In this document: positions 5,220-8,127 of the stretch, piece after piece
Layout of the letters: each line of letters opens with the position of its first letter
Position numbering within the stretch: the stretch's first letter is position 1
The notes under the pieces: model-generated
Told to the model about the DNA's origin: nothing
Seen by the model: only the letters and a program-made list of their open reading frames with translations
Database searches by the model: none
Made by a program: the position numbers and the translations under genes
DNA from: Clostridia bacterium
Lineage (GTDB): Bacteria; Bacillota_A; Clostridia; Oscillospirales; CAG-272
Reading direction: 5' to 3'
Assembly: GCA_017652965.1 (NCBI GenBank)
Contig: JAGBZZ010000006.1
Coordinates: 1 to 8,127, forward strand
DNA: 8,127 bases

Positions 5220-5267
5220 AGAAAAAAGCCCGAAAAGGGCCGTGAACCGTCAATCAGGAGAAAAACT

Positions 5268-5960
5268 ATGAAGATCTACTTCGTTCGCCACGGACACCCG
5301 GATTATAAGCACGACTGCCTGACCCCGCTTGGAAAGCTGCAGGCGGCGGCCTGTGCCGAGCGGCTCCGCGATGCGGGGCTTTGCCGCATCTATGCCTCCA
5401 CCAACGGCCGCGCGACCGAAACGGCCGAGTACACCGCAAAGGTCTATGACCTGCCGGTGATCCCCTGTGACTTTATGCGCGAGATCGGCTGGAAGTCGAT
5501 CGACGAGGAGGAGATCCCCTTTGGCGGGAATCCCTGGAACCTTTCGGACCACTTCGCCTCGGAGGGCGTGAGCCTTGACAGAAAGGACTGGGGGACGGTC
5601 TACCCCTACAACCACAGCATCCTCTCGGTGCGCTACCCGATGGTCACGGGCAAGTTCGATGAGCTGCTTGCCGAGCTTGGCTACGTGCGCGAGGGGGACT
5701 ATTACCGCGTCACGGGCGGTGAGTTCCTCGAGGGGGCGGTGGCGGTCTTCAGCCACGGCGGGTCGGGCTCGGCCGTGATCTCGCATCTATTGAATATCCC
5801 CTATCCGCAAGTCACCGGGATGTTCTCGATGTCCTGCACCTCGGTCTCGGTCGTGGAGCTTTCCTCCCGCGAGGGGGAGCTCGTCCTGCCGAAGCTGCGG
5901 CTCTGGAATGACGACAAGCACATAAAGGGGCTGACGGTCGACGAGACCTTCGGCATATAA
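5268..5960 (+). CDS. Histidine phosphatase (phosphoglycerate mutase-like) family protein
   Basis: 230 residues of the histidine phosphatase superfamily, cytoplasmic enzymes that move phosphate through a phospho-histidine. R7-H8-G9 is the catalytic RHG motif at the N-terminus (IYFVRHGH). R48 in TNGRATETA, E72 in MREIGW and the second His, H163 in VFSHGGSGS, complete the active site. The insert between E72 and H163 is typical of small phosphatases in this group rather than of glycolytic phosphoglycerate mutase, so a broad phosphatase is more likely. The substrate is unknown. The ATG at 5268 has AGGAG 7 nt upstream. A longer in-frame start at 5190 is wrong because it would lie within the promoter. 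It is a single-gene unit. Confidence 0.88.
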   Translation: MKIYFVRHGHPDYKHDCLTPLGKLQAAACAERLRDAGLCRIYASTNGRATETAEYTAKVYDLPVIPCDFMREIGWKSIDEEEIPFGGNPWNLSDHFASEGVSLDRKDWGTVYPYNHSILSVRYPMVTGKFDELLAELGYVREGDYYRVTGGEFLEGAVAVFSHGGSGSAVISHLLNIPYPQVTGMFSMSCTSVSVVELSSREGELVLPKLRLWNDDKHIKGLTVDETFGI

Positions 5961-6023
5961 GACCCCCCACGTGAATGGGAGGACACCTCCTTACTCTGAA
6001 CCAAATAAAAATCCACCCGCATA

Positions 6024-6053
6024 TGAAGTGAACCCCAAAGTTTAGACAAAAAA
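6024..6053. mobile_element. Possible solitary IS3-family end sequence
   Basis: The stretch GAAGTGAACCCCAAAGTTTA followed by GACAAAAAA resembles terminal inverted repeats of IS3/IS150-group elements (TG...CCCCAAAAGTTAGACA type). No transposase gene or partner repeat is in the window, so at most this is a relic. The resemblance is from memory of the family pattern. Confidence 0.28.
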
Positions 6054-6078
6054 GGCGACATCAAGCATGATGTCGCCT
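6048..6078 (-). terminator. Rho-independent terminator of the sigma/anti-sigma operon
   Basis: AGGCGACATCA (6053-6063) and TGATGTCGCCT (6068-6078) form a perfect 11-bp stem with a 4-nt loop. On the minus strand it is followed by TTTTTT. It begins 7 nt after the anti-sigma stop codon. Confidence 0.93.
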
Positions 6079-6085
6079 CTCGTGT

Positions 6086-7117
6086 TTATTGTCTCTTTTG
6101 ATAGGATTTAACAATGCTTTCTGTATACGATTTTACAAAGTCGAAATTCTCATTTGCAAGCACCGCATAAGCGCTGTACACACCGTCTTCTTCCATAAAG
6201 TAGACTACCCAATGTTCTTCTTTCTCATTTGAGCCATCCTTGATCTGTACCATATACTCTGCCTTTATAAATTGCACAAGACCATTTTCAGATGTGATCT
6301 CGGTTGTAGCTTCCACGGTAATATCCACAGGAATTCTGAGACCCATACTATACCAAAAGCTTCTTCTTCCTGCCGAATTGGTATCAGATAACCACTCCGG
6401 CAGTTTTTCAAGCATGTCGGGCAATTCTTCGTTCCAATAGATGTGCTTTAGATCGTTTCTGATGTAGTACGAATACATTTGATACACGTAAGAGCTTCCA
6501 AGCGGTACAGTTATTGTACGGATCTCACCGGTTAACCCAAAGTCCTGCCATCCGTTGCTTTTTCCCATGCTGCTCTCCTCGAGGTATCTTACAGGATTCT
6601 CTGCGACATAATCCGGGAATATCGTTCCGTTATATTCCGCATTAGGATGAATCAAGGTATAATAATGCGCAGTCGTTACAGCTTCACCCTTGTCGATAAA
6701 ACGCAGTGCCACCGCCACATCACTTTCGACGCGCTCTATCGCATAGACCTCTGCTTTAAGCGTCTCGACGGTAATCCATTCGCCCGCCTCATTTTTCCAA
6801 CCGGCAGTTACCACAACGTCTTCAAGCTTGCTTCCAATATTGCTTTCCTCAACCACCTTGCCTCCAACATAAGAGGCGAACATTCCCTCCTTGATTTGGT
6901 AATCGTAATATTTTTCAAGCTGGAGCTCTCCACCAAGCCCCATACCGCTAAGCATCAGAGGTACAACAACAGCGGCCGCCACCAGTACTACTGTAAAGCA
7001 GGCTGCAATAGCCCCCCATTTGCGCCAGGATTTCTTTTTTGCTTTTACACAATTTGCACCGCTAATGAGATCGGCATCGATATGACCTACAGCCTTTACA
7101 ATTCTCGGTGTTTTCAT
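6086..7117 (-). CDS. Single-pass membrane protein, putative anti-sigma factor
   Basis: 343 residues. A short cytoplasmic N-terminus (1-33, including IVKAVGHIDADLISGA) is followed by a basic stretch (KAKKKSWRK) and one membrane helix (about 34-56). The remaining ~285 residues would lie outside the cell. No zinc-binding anti-sigma motif (HxxxCxxC) is seen. The start overlaps the sigma factor stop by ATGA, a common coupling of ECF sigma factors to their regulators. Proteins with this N-terminal pattern are frequent next to sigma factors in gut Clostridia. The N-terminus would hold the sigma factor and the outer domain sense an envelope signal; this is inferred from position and topology. The large outer domain is not recognised. 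The base composition is visibly more AT-rich than in the neighbouring phosphatase. Confidence 0.7.
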   Translation of the reverse strand: MKTPRIVKAVGHIDADLISGANCVKAKKKSWRKWGAIAACFTVVLVAAAVVVPLMLSGMGLGGELQLEKYYDYQIKEGMFASYVGGKVVEESNIGSKLEDVVVTAGWKNEAGEWITVETLKAEVYAIERVESDVAVALRFIDKGEAVTTAHYYTLIHPNAEYNGTIFPDYVAENPVRYLEESSMGKSNGWQDFGLTGEIRTITVPLGSSYVYQMYSYYIRNDLKHIYWNEELPDMLEKLPEWLSDTNSAGRRSFWYSMGLRIPVDITVEATTEITSENGLVQFIKAEYMVQIKDGSNEKEEHWVVYFMEEDGVYSAYAVLANENFDFVKSYTESIVKSYQKRQ

Positions 7118-7668
7118 ATTTCAATACCCCCTTTGATCAAAAAATCTTTTAATTTTGTTCGAGTGTGATGCAACATATTCTTAACCTTACTTTCGGTAAA
7201 ATCATAACGTTTTGCAATATCCCCGATAGAATCAAAGAAATAGTATTTGCGAATAAATACATCGCGGATTTCACTTTTTTCATTTCGCAGAAAGTCGCTT
7301 ATCAGTTTTCCGATATCCTCATCACTCACACCGTCCGCTATGCTTTCATCCGACAGCACTTCAGCGAGATCATCAAGCGAAATAAGGATCGCCTGTGAGC
7401 GTTTTTGCCTCGACATCGATTCAAGCCGCTTGAGCGATAGATTTCTTGTTATTTTACATACAAAAGCCATAAAGTTAATTGGCCTTGTGGGCGGAATTGC
7501 GTTCCATACCTCAATATAGGTATCGTTTACGCATTCTTCCGAATCTCCACTATTATTCAAGATGTTATAAGCAACACTATGGCAGAGCTTTCCGTATTTG
7601 ATATCCGTCTGCTTGATTGCTTCTTCATCCCGTGCAAAATACAGTTCTATGATGTTAAGATCATCCAA
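7114..7668 (-). CDS. ECF-type RNA polymerase sigma factor
   Basis: 184 residues with the two-domain ECF layout. The sigma-2 region (about 25-85) includes the DxEECVNDTYIEVWN-like core (43-56: SEECVNDTYIEVWN) and MAFVCKITRNLSLKR (67-81). The sigma-4 region (about 130-178) has IRKYYFFDSIGDIAKRYDF and the recognition helix TESKVKNMLHHTRTKLKDFL. It would direct RNA polymerase to a small regulon when released by the downstream membrane protein. The start is TTG at 7668: AAGGAGG lies 9 nt upstream, a TGA closes the frame just before it, and no in-frame ATG is near. The rare start may keep expression low. Stop and next start overlap (ATGA). Confidence 0.92.
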   Translation of the reverse strand: MDDLNIIELYFARDEEAIKQTDIKYGKLCHSVAYNILNNSGDSEECVNDTYIEVWNAIPPTRPINFMAFVCKITRNLSLKRLESMSRQKRSQAILISLDDLAEVLSDESIADGVSDEDIGKLISDFLRNEKSEIRDVFIRKYYFFDSIGDIAKRYDFTESKVKNMLHHTRTKLKDFLIKGGIEI

Positions 7669-7677
7669 TGTTGGTCA

Positions 7678-7684
7678 CCTCCTT
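7678..7684 (-). promoter_or_regulatory. Ribosome binding site that fixes the TTG start of the sigma gene
   Basis: AAGGAGG on the minus strand, ending 9 nt before TTG 7668. This is a near-perfect anti-16S match at ideal spacing. Confidence 0.75.
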
Positions 7685-7716
7685 GATTTGGTCTAAAAGC
7701 GCTTTCACCTATTAAG

Positions 7717-7741
7717 TACGTTTTTTTCGCCTTTGGTCTCA
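7717..7741 (-). promoter_or_regulatory. Candidate ECF-type promoter of the sigma/anti-sigma operon
   Basis: On the minus strand TGAGAC (7741-7736), 15 nt with an A-tract, then CGTA (7720-7717). This resembles the TGAAAC-N16-CGTA promoters used by Bacillus ECF factors such as SigW, with one -35 mismatch and a spacer one base short. It suggests autoregulation. No consensus sigma-A promoter was seen closer to the gene. Confidence 0.4.
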
Positions 7742-7804
7742 AAAAATCGAATTTTTGTGCCATAACCATATTTCAAAAAAGAAGCTTGATCACAATAATA
7801 ATAG

Positions 7805-7905
7805 GATACCGCAAAAACGGCATCGGTATATGAAAACAACGGCAAGAATCAATTACGTTCCTGCCGTTGTTTATTATTCTATTTGGTATCAAAACGGTAT
7901 CAAAA
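7805..7905. repeat. Cluster of GGTATC repeats around a hairpin
   Basis: GATACCG (7805-7811) faces CGGTAT (7824-7829) as an inverted pair. On the other side of the 7834-7872 hairpin, GGTATCAAAA occurs twice in the same direction (7885-7894 and 7896-7905). Such short oriented repeats beside a conserved gene end could be recombinase or regulator sites, or a scar. Function is not shown. Confidence 0.4.
7834..7872 (-). terminator. Hairpin terminator downstream of guaA, possibly bidirectional
   Basis: AAACAACGGCA (7834-7844) and TGCCGTTGTTT (7862-7872) form an 11-bp perfect stem with a 17-nt loop. T-rich sequence follows on both strands. It lies about 90 nt beyond the guaA stop and upstream of the sigma operon, so it would insulate the two. 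Confidence 0.65.
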
Positions 7906-7920
7906 ACTCGCTTTGAGTGC

Positions 7921-7950
7921 CGAAAGCCCTTGATATATAAGGCTTTTTCG
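7921..7950. terminator. Second hairpin between guaA and the sigma operon
   Basis: AAAGCC-CTT (7923-7931) pairs with AAGGCTTT (7939-7946) with one bulge. On the plus strand it is followed by further T residues, so it looks more like a plus-strand terminator although no plus-strand gene precedes it. It could be left from a lost gene or element. Confidence 0.4.
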
Positions 7951-7961
7951 CCCCCGGTTTA

Positions 7962-8127
7962 TTATTCCCACTCGAGGGTGCCGGTGGGCTTCGGGGTGAG
8001 ATCGTAGAGGACGCGGTTGATGCCGGGAACCTCGGCGGTGATGCGGGCGGTGATCTTATGAAGGACAGCGTAGGGGATTTCCTCGATCGTGGCGCTCATA
8101 GCATCCTTGGTATTGACGGCGCGGATG
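7962..8127 (-). CDS. guaA: GMP synthase (glutamine-hydrolysing), C-terminal 55 residues
   Basis: The visible part is the C-terminal dimerisation domain of GuaA, which aminates XMP to GMP using glutamine and ATP in purine synthesis. Diagnostic parts are AVNTKDAMSATIEEIPYAVL, then RITAEVPGINRVLYDLTPKP and the terminal TGTLEWE, matching the family's (K)PPGTIEWE ending. The stop TAA is at 7964-7962. The rest lies beyond the right edge. The 3' end is intact. The gene is GC-rich, unlike the AT-rich sigma operon downstream of it. Confidence 0.97.
   Translation of the reverse strand, partial: IRAVNTKDAMSATIEEIPYAVLHKITARITAEVPGINRVLYDLTPKPTGTLEWE

Noticed and set aside
5190..5267. N-terminal extension of the histidine phosphatase
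   Set aside because: This stretch contains the -35, -10 and ribosome binding site. The RHG motif is normally near the N-terminus, which fits the ATG at 5268.
5978..5990. GGAGG-ACA-CCTCC hairpin after the phosphatase gene
   Set aside because: It has no T-run afterwards, so it is not a convincing terminator; the arms are short and also resemble a ribosome binding site on the minus strand.

Overview
The window looks like a chromosomal segment of a Gram-positive, Clostridia-type anaerobe, probably Oscillospirales/Ruminococcaceae-like. The evidence is the GC-rich codon use, strong AGGAGG ribosome binding sites with frequent GTG and TTG starts, textbook sigma-A promoters, a PadR-DUF1700-DUF4097 operon, and an ECF sigma/membrane anti-sigma pair of the kind common in gut Clostridia. 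The species assignment is inference.

Left end (1-547), minus strand: a two-gene toxin-antitoxin cassette. A 39-residue antitoxin-sized ORF overlaps by ATGA the start of a Doc-type Fic toxin, which runs off the left edge. It has its own promoter (TTGTAA-N17-TATAAT) with an inverted repeat at the expected transcription start.

571-2327, minus strand: a translationally coupled operon of PadR regulator, DUF1700 membrane protein and DUF4097 protein with seven TGD repeats, driven by a consensus promoter that overlaps a candidate PadR operator. 2347-2507 holds a terminator and an orphan coding tail.

2566-4053, minus strand: a Thr-rich SGNH-hydrolase-like lipoprotein with a roughly 205-nt leader that holds a possible 50-codon ORF and hairpins. 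Its consensus promoter diverges from the promoter of a creatininase-family gene (4172-4909, plus), which ends at a strong terminator. Next to that terminator is the relic C-terminus of a DMT/EamA-type transporter on the minus strand. A histidine phosphatase (5268-5960, plus) follows with its own promoter.

5961-7961: a visibly more AT-rich stretch with a TTG-started ECF sigma factor translationally coupled to a single-pass putative anti-sigma protein. It is bounded on the left by a terminator next to an IS3-like end sequence, and on the right by hairpins and GGTATC repeats, next to the 3' end of guaA (7962 to the edge, minus). This arrangement suggests, but does not prove, an acquired module beside guaA.

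The genes form several independent regulatory/envelope units rather than one pathway: a toxin-antitoxin pair, an envelope-sensing PadR module, a surface lipoprotein, two solitary enzymes, a sigma/anti-sigma switch and one housekeeping gene. I did not find a clearly new multi-gene system. The most unusual items are the minimal antitoxin, the lipoprotein leader and the possible guaA-adjacent insertion.
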